A stretch of DNA of 64,000 nt from Agrococcus sp. ProA11 (lineage in GTDB: Bacteria > Actinomycetota > Actinomycetes > Actinomycetales > Microbacteriaceae). Positions 8,304-16,448 of the stretch are shown here, in pieces. The notes under the pieces are model-generated. The model had not been told where the DNA came from, searched no databases, and saw nothing but the letters and a program-made list of their open reading frames with translations. The first letter of the stretch is position 1. Every line of letters begins with the position of its first letter. The DNA is taken from contig NZ_CP156989.1 of assembly GCF_039880525.1 (NCBI RefSeq), forward strand, positions 434,001 through 498,000, written 5' to 3'. The position numbers and the translations under genes were made by a program.

Positions 8304-9223
8304 TGAGCACAGAACTCGACCCCGGCGCCGCCCAGACGGCGCGCCCCCGCCCCGTGGCCCGACCGCGGATGTCGGCAGGCAAGTGGCTCCGCACCCTCGG
8401 CTGGCGCCACCTGGTCGGCATCGCGATCGTGATCTTCGCCACGTTCCCGCTCGTCTACGTGCTGAGCGCCTCGTTCAACCCGAGCGGCACGCTGACCGGC
8501 TCGAACCAGCTCTTCCGCTCGCTGTCGGTCGACAACTACGTGCAGCTGCTGACCGACACCCGGCGTCCCTACGCGATCTGGTTCACGAACACGCTCATCG
8601 TCGGCATCGTCACATCGCTCGGCACCGTGCTGCTGGGTGCGCTCGCCGCCTACGCGTTCTCACGGATGCGCTTCACCGGCAGGCGCCAGGGGCTGTTCGG
8701 GCTGATCCTCGTGCAGATGTTCCCGCAGCTGCTCGCGGTGGTCGCGATCTACGCGCTCATGCGCGGCATCAGCCAGGTCTTCCCCGCCATCGGCCTCGAC
8801 ACCCTGGTCGGCCTCATCATGATCTACCTGGGCGGCGCGCTGGGCGTGAACACGTACCTGATGTACGGATTCTTCAACACCGTGCCCGCATCGATCGACG
8901 AGGCGGCGAAGATCGACGGCGCGGGTCACGCGCGCATCTTCTTCACGATCATCCTGCCGCTGGTGGCACCCATCCTCGCCGTCATCGGGCTGCTGTCGTT
9001 CATCGGCACCACGAACGACTTCCTGATCGCCTCCGTGATCCTGAACAGCCCCGACAAGCTCACGCTGGCGGTGGGCCTGTTCCGCTACGTGTCCGAGGAG
9101 ACGAACACCAACTACCCCGTCTTCGCCGCCGGCGCGGTGCTCGCCGCGATCCCCGTCATGGCCCTGTTCCTCTGGCTGCAGAAGTACATCGTGAGCGGTC
9201 TCACGGCGGGCGCGGTGAAGTAG
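8303..9223 (+). CDS. malG: Maltose ABC transporter permease, MalG type
   Basis: The 306-residue integral membrane protein has about six spans and the EAA loop EAAKIDGAG (200-208), which docks onto the ATPase subunit. It forms the translocation pore with MalF, and the TGATG overlap couples their translation. No ATPase gene follows. Actinobacterial sugar importers of this class commonly share one MsmK/MalK-type ATPase encoded elsewhere, so that subunit is expected outside the window. Confidence 0.92.
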   Translation: MSTELDPGAAQTARPRPVARPRMSAGKWLRTLGWRHLVGIAIVIFATFPLVYVLSASFNPSGTLTGSNQLFRSLSVDNYVQLLTDTRRPYAIWFTNTLIVGIVTSLGTVLLGALAAYAFSRMRFTGRRQGLFGLILVQMFPQLLAVVAIYALMRGISQVFPAIGLDTLVGLIMIYLGGALGVNTYLMYGFFNTVPASIDEAAKIDGAGHARIFFTIILPLVAPILAVIGLLSFIGTTNDFLIASVILNSPDKLTLAVGLFRYVSEETNTNYPVFAAGAVLAAIPVMALFLWLQKYIVSGLTAGAVK

Positions 9224-9299
9224 CCGATTCCCGCCGTCGCCCCGGCTGTGGCAAGGTGAGGCCGTCACCGTCTGCACCGCCGCCCGGGAGGAAGCCGCC

Positions 9300-10832
9300 A
9301 TGCCCGTCACCAAGGCCCCCATCGACCGCGGTCGGTTCTCCAACAAGACCGTCTTCATCCTGGCCGCCATCGGCTCGGCAGTCGGCCTCGGCAACATCTG
9401 GCGCTTCCCCTACGTCGCCTACGAGGGCGGCGGCGGCGCGTTCATCCTGCCGTACCTCATCGCGTTGCTGGTGGCCGGCATCCCGCTGCTGCTGCTCGAC
9501 TACGCGATCGGCCACTCGCAGCGCGGCTCCGCGCCGCTGGCCTTCGCCCGGCTGTCCCGCAGGCTCGAGTTCATCGGCTGGTGGCAGGTGGCGATCTGCG
9601 TCGTCATCGCCGTGTACTACGCAGCGATCCTCGCCTGGTCGGCGCAGTACGTCGGCTTCTCGTTCACCCAGGCGTGGGGCGACGACCCAGAGGGATTCCT
9701 GTTCGGCGACTTCCTGCAGGCGGCCGACAACGAGGTGACCCTGCAGTTCGTGCCGGCCGTGCTGATCCCGATGGTGGTCATCTGGGCGCTCACGATCATC
9801 ATCATGGCGCTCGGCGTGCAGAAGGGCATCGGAGCCACCGCAGTGCTGTTCATCCCGGTGCTGCTGATCACCTTCGGCGCGCTGGTGGTGCAGGCGCTGT
9901 CGCTGCCCGGTGCGTTCGACGGGCTGCAGACCCTCTTCGCGCCCAACTGGGCGGCGCTGCTCCAACCGGCCGTGTGGGCGAGCGCCTTCGGCCAGATCTT
10001 CTTCTCGCTGTCCGTCGGCTTCGGCATCATGATCACCTACTCGTCCTACGTCGGCAGGAAGACCGACATGACCGGATCCGGCTTCGTCGTCGGCTTCGCC
10101 AACTCGGGCTTCGAGCTGCTCGCCGGCATCGGCGTGTTCAGCGCGCTCGGCTTCCTGGCGCAGTCGTCCGGCCTCGCCGTCTCCGAGGTCGTGACCGCAG
10201 GTATCGGACTCGCCTTCGTCGCCTTCCCGGCGATCATCTCCCAGGCGCCCCTGGGAGCGCTGCTCGGCGTGCTGTTCTTCACCTCGCTGGTGCTGGCGGG
10301 CTTCACGTCACTCATCAGCGTCCTCGAGGTCGTCATCTCTGCGGTCCGCGACAAGCTCGAGCTCGGCCGCGTGCAGGCAGCGCTCATCGTCACGGTGCCC
10401 ATGGCGGCCGTGAGCATCGTGCTGTTCTCGACCACGAGCGGCGTGCTCGTGCTCGACATCGCCGACTACTTCATCAACCGCTTCGGCATCCTGCTCGTCG
10501 CGCTCATCGCGATGCTGTCCATCGCGTGGGGCGTGCGCCGCGTGCCATCGCTCGCGCAGCACATGAACCGCTATGGGTCGGTGAAGCTCGGGCGCTGGTG
10601 GGTCGCGCTCGTGATGGTCATCACCCCGATCGCGATCGCGATCATGCTCGTGCTCGAGGTCGGCGCCGCGATCGCGGAGCCCTACGGCGGCTATCCGGCC
10701 TGGATGCTCGGCGTGTTCGGCTGGGGCGCCGCGGGCGCCGCGCTCGTCGCGGCGATCCTGCTCTCGATCCCGAAGTGGAAGTCCGCGACGCCGCTCGAGG
10801 CGCCGGAGCATGACGAGGAGGTGATCCGATGA
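9300..10832 (+). CDS. Sodium-dependent (NSS family) amino-acid transporter, large subunit
   Basis: The 510-residue protein opens with the NSS signature in TM1 (GSAVGLGNIWRFPYVAYEGGGG), which lines the sodium and substrate sites. It continues with about twelve hydrophobic segments and a short charged tail, and it couples sodium entry to amino-acid uptake. GGGAGGAAG lies 5 bases before the ATG. The next gene overlaps its stop codon and encodes a MetS-like small subunit, so the best match is the MetPS-type methionine/alanine importer known from Corynebacterium. The exact amino acid is not readable from sequence. Confidence 0.93.
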   Translation: MPVTKAPIDRGRFSNKTVFILAAIGSAVGLGNIWRFPYVAYEGGGGAFILPYLIALLVAGIPLLLLDYAIGHSQRGSAPLAFARLSRRLEFIGWWQVAICVVIAVYYAAILAWSAQYVGFSFTQAWGDDPEGFLFGDFLQAADNEVTLQFVPAVLIPMVVIWALTIIIMALGVQKGIGATAVLFIPVLLITFGALVVQALSLPGAFDGLQTLFAPNWAALLQPAVWASAFGQIFFSLSVGFGIMITYSSYVGRKTDMTGSGFVVGFANSGFELLAGIGVFSALGFLAQSSGLAVSEVVTAGIGLAFVAFPAIISQAPLGALLGVLFFTSLVLAGFTSLISVLEVVISAVRDKLELGRVQAALIVTVPMAAVSIVLFSTTSGVLVLDIADYFINRFGILLVALIAMLSIAWGVRRVPSLAQHMNRYGSVKLGRWWVALVMVITPIAIAIMLVLEVGAAIAEPYGGYPAWMLGVFGWGAAGAALVAAILLSIPKWKSATPLEAPEHDEEVIR

Positions 10833-10957
10833 CCATCGGAGCCATCGTGATGATGACGATCAGCATCGTCGTCCTGTGGGGCGGCCTCACCGCCGCGATC
10901 GTGAACATCATCCGTTTCAAGGGCCCTGAGCCCGGGGACTCGATGCGAGACCTGTGA
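10829..10957 (+). CDS. MetS family NSS transporter small subunit (42 residues)
   Basis: This short gene begins with an ATG overlapping the stop of the NSS transporter (ATGA) and encodes 42 residues: one membrane span (VMMTISIVVLWGGLTAAIV) followed by a short polar tail ending GDSMRDL. The WGGL motif and single-span layout are those of the MetS small subunits that are required with MetP for methionine uptake in Corynebacterium glutamicum. Translational coupling supports equal production of the two proteins. Confidence 0.85.
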   Translation: MTIGAIVMMTISIVVLWGGLTAAIVNIIRFKGPEPGDSMRDL

Positions 10958-10968
10958 CCAGGATGACC

Positions 10969-10974
10969 TAGCGT
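10969..10974 (+). promoter_or_regulatory. -10 element of the leaderless GH13 neopullulanase-like gene
   Basis: TAGCGT, then GGTCGA, then GTG at 10981. Confidence 0.6.
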
Positions 10975-10980
10975 GGTCGA

Positions 10981-12948
10981 GTGCTCCAGCCTCACCACGA
11001 CGGTTCATCCCTCCACGTCTCGACGCTGACGCCCACCATGGGCGAGATCGTCCGGGTGCGCCTGCGCGTGCCCGTCTCGCACGACACCCCGCTCGAGGTG
11101 CTCGTGCGCTCCAACCCTGATCGCGAGCCCTTCTTCAACAAGGCCCTGCACGTCGGCACCGCCGGCGCCTACGACTGGTGGGAAGCCGAGATCCGGGTGG
11201 TGAATCCCGTGCACCGCTACCGATGGCTCGTGCACTACGCCTCTGGTCACACCGAGTGGATCAACCAGGAGGGCGTGCACCCGATCGAGACCCGCGACGA
11301 CGCGGACTTCGCGCTGGTGGCATACCCGTCGCCGCCGTCCTGGGCGACGGATGCGGTGCTCTACCAGGTGTTCCCCGACCGGTTCGCGCGCTCGCAGCAG
11401 GCCGAGCAGCACGCGACCCCGGAGTGGGCGCAGGCGGCGTCATGGGACGAGCCGGTGATCGGCACGGGCCCCGGAGTCTCCACCCAGCTCTACGGCGGCG
11501 ACCTGCCCGGCGTCGAGGAGCACCTCGATCACCTGGTCGAGCTGGGAGCCACGGTGCTGTACCTGACTCCAGTCTTCCCCGGCGACTCGAACCACCGCTA
11601 CAACGCCTCCACCTTCGACGTCGTCGATCCGCTGCTCGGCGGCGACGAGGCGCTCGTCTCGCTCGTCGAGGCGGCGCACGCGCGCGGTCTCAAGGTGATG
11701 GGGGATCTGACGAGCAACCACACGGGCGACACGCATGCCTGGTTCCAGGCCGCCCAGGCCGACGAGGATGCCCCGGAGCGCGCGTTCTACTACTTCCACG
11801 ACGGCGGCACCTACGCCTCGTGGCTGGGGCACGGGTCGCTGCCCAAGCTGAACTGGAACTCGCAGGAGCTGCGCGACCGGTTCATCGAGGGCCCCGACTC
11901 GGTGGTCGGCAAGTGGCTGCGGCCGCCGTACTCGTTCGACGGCTGGCGCATCGACGTCGCCAACATGACCGGCCGCTACGAGTCGGACGACCTGAACGCC
12001 GAGGTGCGGCAGATCATCCGCAAGACCATGATCGACATCAACCCGGACACGCTGCTGCTGGGGGAGTCGACCAACGACGCGACGGATGATTTCCAGGGCG
12101 ATGCCTGGCATGGCGCGATGACCTACGCGAACTTCACGCGCCCCGTGTGGGGCTGGCTGTCGGTGCCGGGCTCGGCGGCGTTCGGCGGCCTCGGCATGGC
12201 GCGGTCGGTCATCCCCTCCTACTCCGGTGTCGACGTGCACGCGCAGCACCAGCGCTTCGTCGCGGGCATCCCGTGGCGCACGAGGCTCCACAACATGAAC
12301 GCGCTCGACACGCACGACACCCCGCGCTTCGCCACCAACGCGCTGCCCGGCGCCGTGCCCGTCGCGCTCGGCATGGCCGTGGCGCTGCCGGGCATCCCGG
12401 TGGTCTGGTCGGGCGACGAGCTGGGGCTCACGGGCGCCAACGGCGAGGATTCCCGCACGCCCATGCCGTGGGACACCATCGATGAGCATGCCGAATCCAT
12501 CGACCTCTACCGGGCGCTGCTCGCGCTTCGCAGCCAGCAGCCCGCGCTCCGCGGGGGCGGGATGCGGTGGCTGCACGTGGGTGAGGAGGCACTCGTGTGG
12601 ATCCGCGAGACGCGCGACTCCAGCGTGCTGTGCGTTGCCGCTCGAGGCTTCTATGACGTGGTCATCGACGAGGGCGACGTGGGCCTCGCCGGGGAGCCGA
12701 CGCGGCTGTTCGGCGACGGCGGCGTCAGCATCTTCGGCGACGGCGGCGTGCGCCTGACCGGCTCCGGTCCCGCGTTCGCGGCCTGGGGGCTGCCGGGCGT
12801 CGTGCTGCCGCATACCGACGGTGACGACGAGCAGGCGCAGCGAGACATGCTGGACGAGAATGCGGCGCAGGACGCCGCGCTCGCCCACGGCGAGGCTGCC
12901 GCGCCGACGCTCACCGCCGCCTGGAGCAAGGACACCCTCGACGAGTAG
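10981..12948 (+). CDS. GH13 neopullulanase / cyclomaltodextrinase-like glycosidase
   Basis: The 655-residue protein has an N-terminal beta-sandwich (about 1-115, CBM34-like) and a GH13 barrel with YQVFPDRFA (128-136), DLTSNH (242-247), nucleophile D325 in GWRIDVAN, acid/base E362 in LLGEST and LDTHDTPRF. A C-terminal beta domain and an acidic, Ala-rich tail follow. Without a signal peptide it is cytoplasmic and should cut cyclodextrins, pullulan or maltodextrins. Its place just beyond malEFG and the NSS pair fits maltodextrin use. GTG 10981 lies 6 bases after TAGCGT. Confidence 0.9.
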   Translation: MLQPHHDGSSLHVSTLTPTMGEIVRVRLRVPVSHDTPLEVLVRSNPDREPFFNKALHVGTAGAYDWWEAEIRVVNPVHRYRWLVHYASGHTEWINQEGVHPIETRDDADFALVAYPSPPSWATDAVLYQVFPDRFARSQQAEQHATPEWAQAASWDEPVIGTGPGVSTQLYGGDLPGVEEHLDHLVELGATVLYLTPVFPGDSNHRYNASTFDVVDPLLGGDEALVSLVEAAHARGLKVMGDLTSNHTGDTHAWFQAAQADEDAPERAFYYFHDGGTYASWLGHGSLPKLNWNSQELRDRFIEGPDSVVGKWLRPPYSFDGWRIDVANMTGRYESDDLNAEVRQIIRKTMIDINPDTLLLGESTNDATDDFQGDAWHGAMTYANFTRPVWGWLSVPGSAAFGGLGMARSVIPSYSGVDVHAQHQRFVAGIPWRTRLHNMNALDTHDTPRFATNALPGAVPVALGMAVALPGIPVVWSGDELGLTGANGEDSRTPMPWDTIDEHAESIDLYRALLALRSQQPALRGGGMRWLHVGEEALVWIRETRDSSVLCVAARGFYDVVIDEGDVGLAGEPTRLFGDGGVSIFGDGGVRLTGSGPAFAAWGLPGVVLPHTDGDDEQAQRDMLDENAAQDAALAHGEAAAPTLTAAWSKDTLDE

Positions 12949-13045
12949 CGCCGCCCTGCGCCGCCTTCCGCGAATCGAGGAGGGGCCGGCGGCCCCGTCA
13001 CGAGACCCCGCCGCCGCGAGTGTGCGAGCACGCTTCCGCCGATGC

Positions 13046-13051
13046 TATGAT
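13046..13051 (+). promoter_or_regulatory. -10 element of the tRNA-Thr/tRNA-Met transcript
   Basis: TATGAT, one of the best -10 hexamers in the window, lies 24 bases before tRNA-Thr. No clear -35 is visible. Confidence 0.6.
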
Positions 13052-13074
13052 CGTTCGGTTGCCTGCACGGCAGC

Positions 13075-13146
<72 letters not shown>

Positions 13147-13184
13147 CGCGTTCGCTTGATGCTTCGTGCTTGGGTGGGCGTTCT

Positions 13185-13258
13185 GGCGGGGTAGCTCAGT
13201 TGGTGAGAGCGCACGACTCATAATCGTGAGGTCGCGGGTTCGAACCCCGCCCTCGCTA
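13185..13258 (+). tRNA. tRNA-Met (anticodon CAT, elongator type)
   Basis: A 74-base cloverleaf with anticodon stem CACGA/TCGTG and loop CTCATAA. The acceptor stem GGCGGGG/CCTCGCT pairs fully with two G-U pairs; it lacks the unpaired first base of initiator tRNA, so it is read as elongator Met. CCA is not encoded. Confidence 0.93.
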
Positions 13259-13265
13259 CCGCCAG

Positions 13266-13294
13266 GAAGGGCTCGGCCGCAGGCCGGGCCCTTC
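13266..13294 (+). terminator. Intrinsic terminator after tRNA-Met
   Basis: A 13-bp stem (GAAGGGCTCGGCC with GGCCGGGCCCTTC, one G-T pair) and a 3-base loop, followed by TTCGTCTC. Confidence 0.85.
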
Positions 13295-13315
13295 TTCGTC
13301 TCTGGTGACGTGCGC

Positions 13316-13375
13316 GCCCGTCGCTACGCTGCCCGTCACTGGACCGCCCGTCGCTACGCTGCCCGTCGCTAGGCT
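13316..13375 (+). repeat. 15-bp minisatellite, four copies, overlapping a promoter
   Basis: Four head-to-tail 15-base units: copies 1 and 3 are identical (GCCCGTCGCTACGCT), copy 4 differs by one base (GCCCGTCGCTAGGCT), and copy 2 is diverged (GCCCGTCACTGGACC). The last unit supplies the -10 hexamer TAGGCT of the next gene, and copies 1 and 3 contain TACGCT at the same place. Confidence 0.9.
13370..13375 (+). promoter_or_regulatory. -10 element of the leaderless UPF0336/hadA-like gene
   Basis: TAGGCT, then GGGCGA, then GTG at 13382. It is the end of the fourth minisatellite unit. Confidence 0.65.
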
Positions 13376-13381
13376 GGGCGA

Positions 13382-13828
13382 GTGGCAGTGAACCCCGAAA
13401 TCCAGGGCAGGCAGTACCCGCCCACGGCCCCCTATCTGGTCGGGCGCGAGAAGGTGCGCGAGTTCGCCCGCGCGGTGCTCGCGACGCACCCCCAGCACCA
13501 CGACGTCGACGCCGCACGCGCGGCCGGGCACCCCGATGTCGTCGCGCCCCCGACGTTCCCGATCGTCATCCAGCAGCTCACCTGGAACCAGCTCCTCGAC
13601 GACCCCGCCGCGGGCATCGTGCTCGAGCGCATCGTCCACGGCGACCAGCGCTTCACCGCTACGCGACCGATCGTCGCCGGTGATGAGCTCACGGCGCAGC
13701 TGACGGTCACGCGCGTGCGATCGCTGGGCGGCAACGACATGGTGACCTGCGAGACCGAGGTCACGGATGCGGCCGGCAGCCACGTGGTGACGGCGACGTC
13801 GTCGCTCGTGGTGGCGGGGGCGGCGTGA
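13382..13828 (+). CDS. FAS1-like dehydratase domain protein (UPF0336 / HadA-like)
   Basis: The 148-residue hot-dog-fold protein matches the N-terminal MaoC-like (FAS1 dehydratase) family: IQGRQYPPTAPYLVGREKVREFA at the start and DVVAPPTFPIV in the middle. In mycobacteria HadA pairs with a catalytic HadB to form the 3-hydroxyacyl-ACP dehydratase of long-chain fatty-acid synthesis. Relatives in other actinobacteria have unclear substrates. The next gene overlaps it by 4 bases and is the HadB-like partner, so they likely form a heterodimer. Leaderless start. Confidence 0.85.
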   Translation: MAVNPEIQGRQYPPTAPYLVGREKVREFARAVLATHPQHHDVDAARAAGHPDVVAPPTFPIVIQQLTWNQLLDDPAAGIVLERIVHGDQRFTATRPIVAGDELTAQLTVTRVRSLGGNDMVTCETEVTDAAGSHVVTATSSLVVAGAA

Positions 13829-14253
13829 TGGGCGCGACGTCGAACGAGCTCGGACAGCTCGAGGTCGGCCAGGTGGTGGCCGAGCGCGAGCTGCTGCTGA
13901 CGCGCGAGACCCTGGTGCGCTACGCCGGTGCCTCCGGCGACTTCAACGCGATCCACTACCGCGATGACGTCGCCGTCGCCGTCGGGCTGCCGGGCGTGCT
14001 CGCCCACGGCATGCTCACGATGGGTGCAGCCGTGCAGCCGGTCGTCGACTGGGCCGGCCCCGCGCGCATCCTCGACTACCAGGTGCGCTTCACGCGTCCG
14101 GTGGTCGTCGATGCGGATGCCGGTGCGCGCCTCTTCGTGGTCGCGACCGTCGCGCAGCTCGGCGAGGGCACCGCACGCATCGACCTGATCGTCACCTTCG
14201 ACGAGAAGACCGTGCTCGGCAAGGCACAGGTCGTCGTCGCCACGGATCGATGA
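13825..14253 (+). CDS. MaoC family dehydratase (HadB-like catalytic subunit)
   Basis: The 142-residue protein carries the hydratase-2 motif YAGASGDFNAIHY with the catalytic pair D39 and H44, then the LPGVLAHGMLTMG loop. It should hydrate or dehydrate an acyl thioester together with the preceding subunit. GTG 13825 overlaps the upstream stop; ATG 13828 is an equally possible start one codon later. Its own end overlaps the murB ATG, so the three genes are translated as one coupled unit. Confidence 0.87.
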   Translation: MMGATSNELGQLEVGQVVAERELLLTRETLVRYAGASGDFNAIHYRDDVAVAVGLPGVLAHGMLTMGAAVQPVVDWAGPARILDYQVRFTRPVVVDADAGARLFVVATVAQLGEGTARIDLIVTFDEKTVLGKAQVVVATDR

Positions 14254-15446
14254 CGGACCCCATGAGCGCTCCGACTCCCGAGACCGCGCCCGTCTCTCGC
14301 AAGCTCGCGGACGCCACCACCATGCGCGTCGGCGGCGAGGTCGAGGACTGGGTGGTGGCGACCACGCGCGAGGCCATCGCAGCCGCGTACGCCGACGCAC
14401 TGGACGACGATGCGACGCCGCTGCTGGTGCTCGGCGGCGGCTCCAACACGGTGGCGGCGTCGGAGCACTTCGACGGCACCGTGCTGCAGGTCGCGACCCG
14501 CGGCATCCGCACGCAGGCCGCCGCGGAACCGCCCCATCGCCCGACGGGCGAGGAGCCGCCCGACGATGACTCCGTGGTGCTGCGCGTCGAAGCGGGGGAG
14601 TCGTGGGAGGGACTGGTCGCGCACACGGTCGCCGATGGTCTCGCTGGCCTGGAAGCGCTGAGCGGCATTCCCGGCTCTGTCGGTGCGGCACCCATCCAGA
14701 ACATTGGTGCCTACGGGCAGGAGGTCGCCTCGACCCTGGTGAGCATCGAGCTGCTGGAGCGCGAGACGCTGGAGGTCCGGCACGTGCCCGCGTCGGAGCT
14801 GCGACTGGGCTATCGCGACTCGGCCATGAAGCAGGGGCTGCTCTCCGGCATCGTGCTGTCGGTCGACCTGCGCCTGCACCGCGCGCCGGACGGTCGCAGC
14901 CAGCCGGTGGCCTACCAGCAGTTGGCGACCGCCCTGGGCGTCGACCTCGGCACCCGCGTGCCACTGGAGGACGTGCGGACGACGGTGCTGGAGCTGCGGC
15001 GGTCGAAGGGCATGGTGCTCTCCGACGACCCGGATTCGGTGAGCGCGGGCTCGTTCTTCACCAACCCCATCGTCTCCGCCAGGTTCGCCAACGAGCTGCC
15101 TTCCGACGCGCCCCGCTGGTCGGTCGCGCCGCGCCCCTCAGCGACGGTGCTGCCGCTGGACGCCGACACGCCGGCGATCGACGCGCTGCCGTCGCTCGAC
15201 CGGCCCGTGCCGCAGGTGAAGCTCTCGGCGGCATGGCTGATCGAGCACGCCGGCATCGAGCGCGGCTTCGCGCTGCCGGGTTCCCGCGCAGCGATCTCGT
15301 CGAAGCACACGCTCGCGCTCACGAACCGCGGGGGAGCGACGGGCGAGCAGGTGGCAGAGCTGGCCCGCTTCGTGCAGGCGCGCGTCGAGAACCAGTTCGG
15401 CGTGCACCTCGTGCCAGAACCGGTGCTCGTGAACCTGCCGCTGTAG
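14250..15446 (+). CDS. murB: UDP-N-acetylenolpyruvoylglucosamine reductase
   Basis: The 398-residue protein has the FAD-binding PCMH fold: TTMRVGG near the N-terminus, VLGGGSNT, GLEALSGIPGSVGAAPIQNIGAYGQE, the catalytic-serine motif SAGSFFTNP and the C-terminal KLSAAWLIE with SSKHTLALTNR. MurB reduces the enolpyruvyl group to make UDP-N-acetylmuramic acid for peptidoglycan in the cytoplasm. A 20-residue acidic, Pro-rich insert (about 91-110) interrupts the FAD domain. The ATGA overlap links it to the dehydratase pair, an arrangement common in actinobacteria. Confidence 0.95.
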   Translation: MTDPMSAPTPETAPVSRKLADATTMRVGGEVEDWVVATTREAIAAAYADALDDDATPLLVLGGGSNTVAASEHFDGTVLQVATRGIRTQAAAEPPHRPTGEEPPDDDSVVLRVEAGESWEGLVAHTVADGLAGLEALSGIPGSVGAAPIQNIGAYGQEVASTLVSIELLERETLEVRHVPASELRLGYRDSAMKQGLLSGIVLSVDLRLHRAPDGRSQPVAYQQLATALGVDLGTRVPLEDVRTTVLELRRSKGMVLSDDPDSVSAGSFFTNPIVSARFANELPSDAPRWSVAPRPSATVLPLDADTPAIDALPSLDRPVPQVKLSAAWLIEHAGIERGFALPGSRAAISSKHTLALTNRGGATGEQVAELARFVQARVENQFGVHLVPEPVLVNLPL

Positions 15447-15452
15447 GTCGGC

Positions 15453-15893
15453 ATGGCACAGGCACCGAAGCAGCTGCGGCTCGTCGTCGAGGTCGACGAC
15501 ATCGACGCGGCCCTCGCGTTCTACCGAGACGCGCTCGGGCTGCCGGAAGTCGCGGCGTTCCAGGGTGACGGCGACGCCAGAGTCGCGATCCTCGACGCGG
15601 GGCGCGCAACCCTCGAGCTCGCGAACCCGGCGCAGAAGCGCATGATCGATCGGGTGGAGGCGGGCGGCCAGCCGAGCCCGCGCATCCGCGTCGCCTTCGA
15701 GGTGGAGGATGCCGCAGGCGTCACGCGGCGGCTGGAGGGCGCGGGCGCGACGCTCGTGGCAGCGCCGATCGAGACGCCCTGGCGGTCGCTGAATGCGCGC
15801 CTGGACGCTCCGGCGCAGCTGCAGCTCACGATCTTCCAGGAACTCGACGGCCAGGAGACGTTCGTCGGGGGCGCGGCCGCCGCGGACGGTTGA
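15453..15893 (+). CDS. VOC family (glyoxalase/bleomycin-resistance fold) protein
   Basis: The 146-residue protein begins KQLRLVVEVDDIDAALAFYRDALGLPE, the first beta-alpha-beta module of the vicinal-oxygen-chelate fold, and has a second module around DDAAGVTRRLEGAGATLVA. The metal-binding His of glyoxalase I is not at the usual first position, so a lyase activity is doubtful. Family members include dioxygenases, isomerases and simple ligand-binding proteins. It starts 6 bases after murB and is probably in the same transcript. Specific function unknown. Confidence 0.8.
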   Translation: MAQAPKQLRLVVEVDDIDAALAFYRDALGLPEVAAFQGDGDARVAILDAGRATLELANPAQKRMIDRVEAGGQPSPRIRVAFEVEDAAGVTRRLEGAGATLVAAPIETPWRSLNARLDAPAQLQLTIFQELDGQETFVGGAAAADG

Positions 15894-15935
15894 TCCACAG
15901 CGACGCGCGTGGGAGAGTCGAGGCTTGGGGGTGTG

Positions 15936-16403
15936 ATGGATCAGCACGAAGTTGACCAGCCGGAAGGCGATGATCTGACGTCGCCGATCGAGAGCTCGAT
16001 CGTCGTCGCCGTCAGCAGTGACCGGGCGTGGGACGCCTACGTGCACGGCATGACCGAGTGGTGGCGTCCCGGGCTCACGGGCTACAGCGCCAGGCTCGAG
16101 CACATCGAGGTCGAGCCGCATGAGGGCGGCCGCATCGTCGAGCATGCGCGCGACGGACGCGAGCGCGTCTGGGGCGAGGTGCTGGAGGCAACGCCGGGCG
16201 AGCGCTTCGCGCACACGTTCCAGCTCACCGAGCACGGCGACCCGACCACCATCGCCATCGAGCTCGAGGATCTGCCGCACGGCGGCACCGAGGTGCGCCT
16301 GTCGCACAGCGGCTGGAACGACTCGAACCGCGAGGCGCGCGGCAAGCACGCCGACTGGCCGATGCTGCTCGCGCGCTTCAAGGCATACGCGCAGCACATC
16401 TAG
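15936..16403 (+). CDS. SRPBCC (START/Bet v1-like) family protein
   Basis: The 155-residue protein has the AHSA1/SRPBCC pattern: IESSIVVAVSSDRAWDAYVHGMTEWW at the start, ERVWGEVLEATPGERFAHTFQL and GGTEVRLSHSGW further on. This helix-grip fold binds a hydrophobic ligand or acts as a chaperone-like module; no catalytic residue is diagnostic. I chose ATG 15936, which follows a G-rich stretch, although an in-frame GTG at 15909 would add nine residues. It converges on aspC with 45 bases between the two stops. Confidence 0.75.
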   Translation: MDQHEVDQPEGDDLTSPIESSIVVAVSSDRAWDAYVHGMTEWWRPGLTGYSARLEHIEVEPHEGGRIVEHARDGRERVWGEVLEATPGERFAHTFQLTEHGDPTTIAIELEDLPHGGTEVRLSHSGWNDSNREARGKHADWPMLLARFKAYAQHI

Positions 16404-16448
16404 CGCGCCGCGCCTCAGCGGGTTCCGGGCGCGCGCCCTGCGGCGCGC

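Noticed and set aside
13316-13375. Reading the 15-base repeat as a coding repeat
   Set aside because: The frame through it runs from tRNA-Met and has no start or family similarity. The repeat sits in a promoter.
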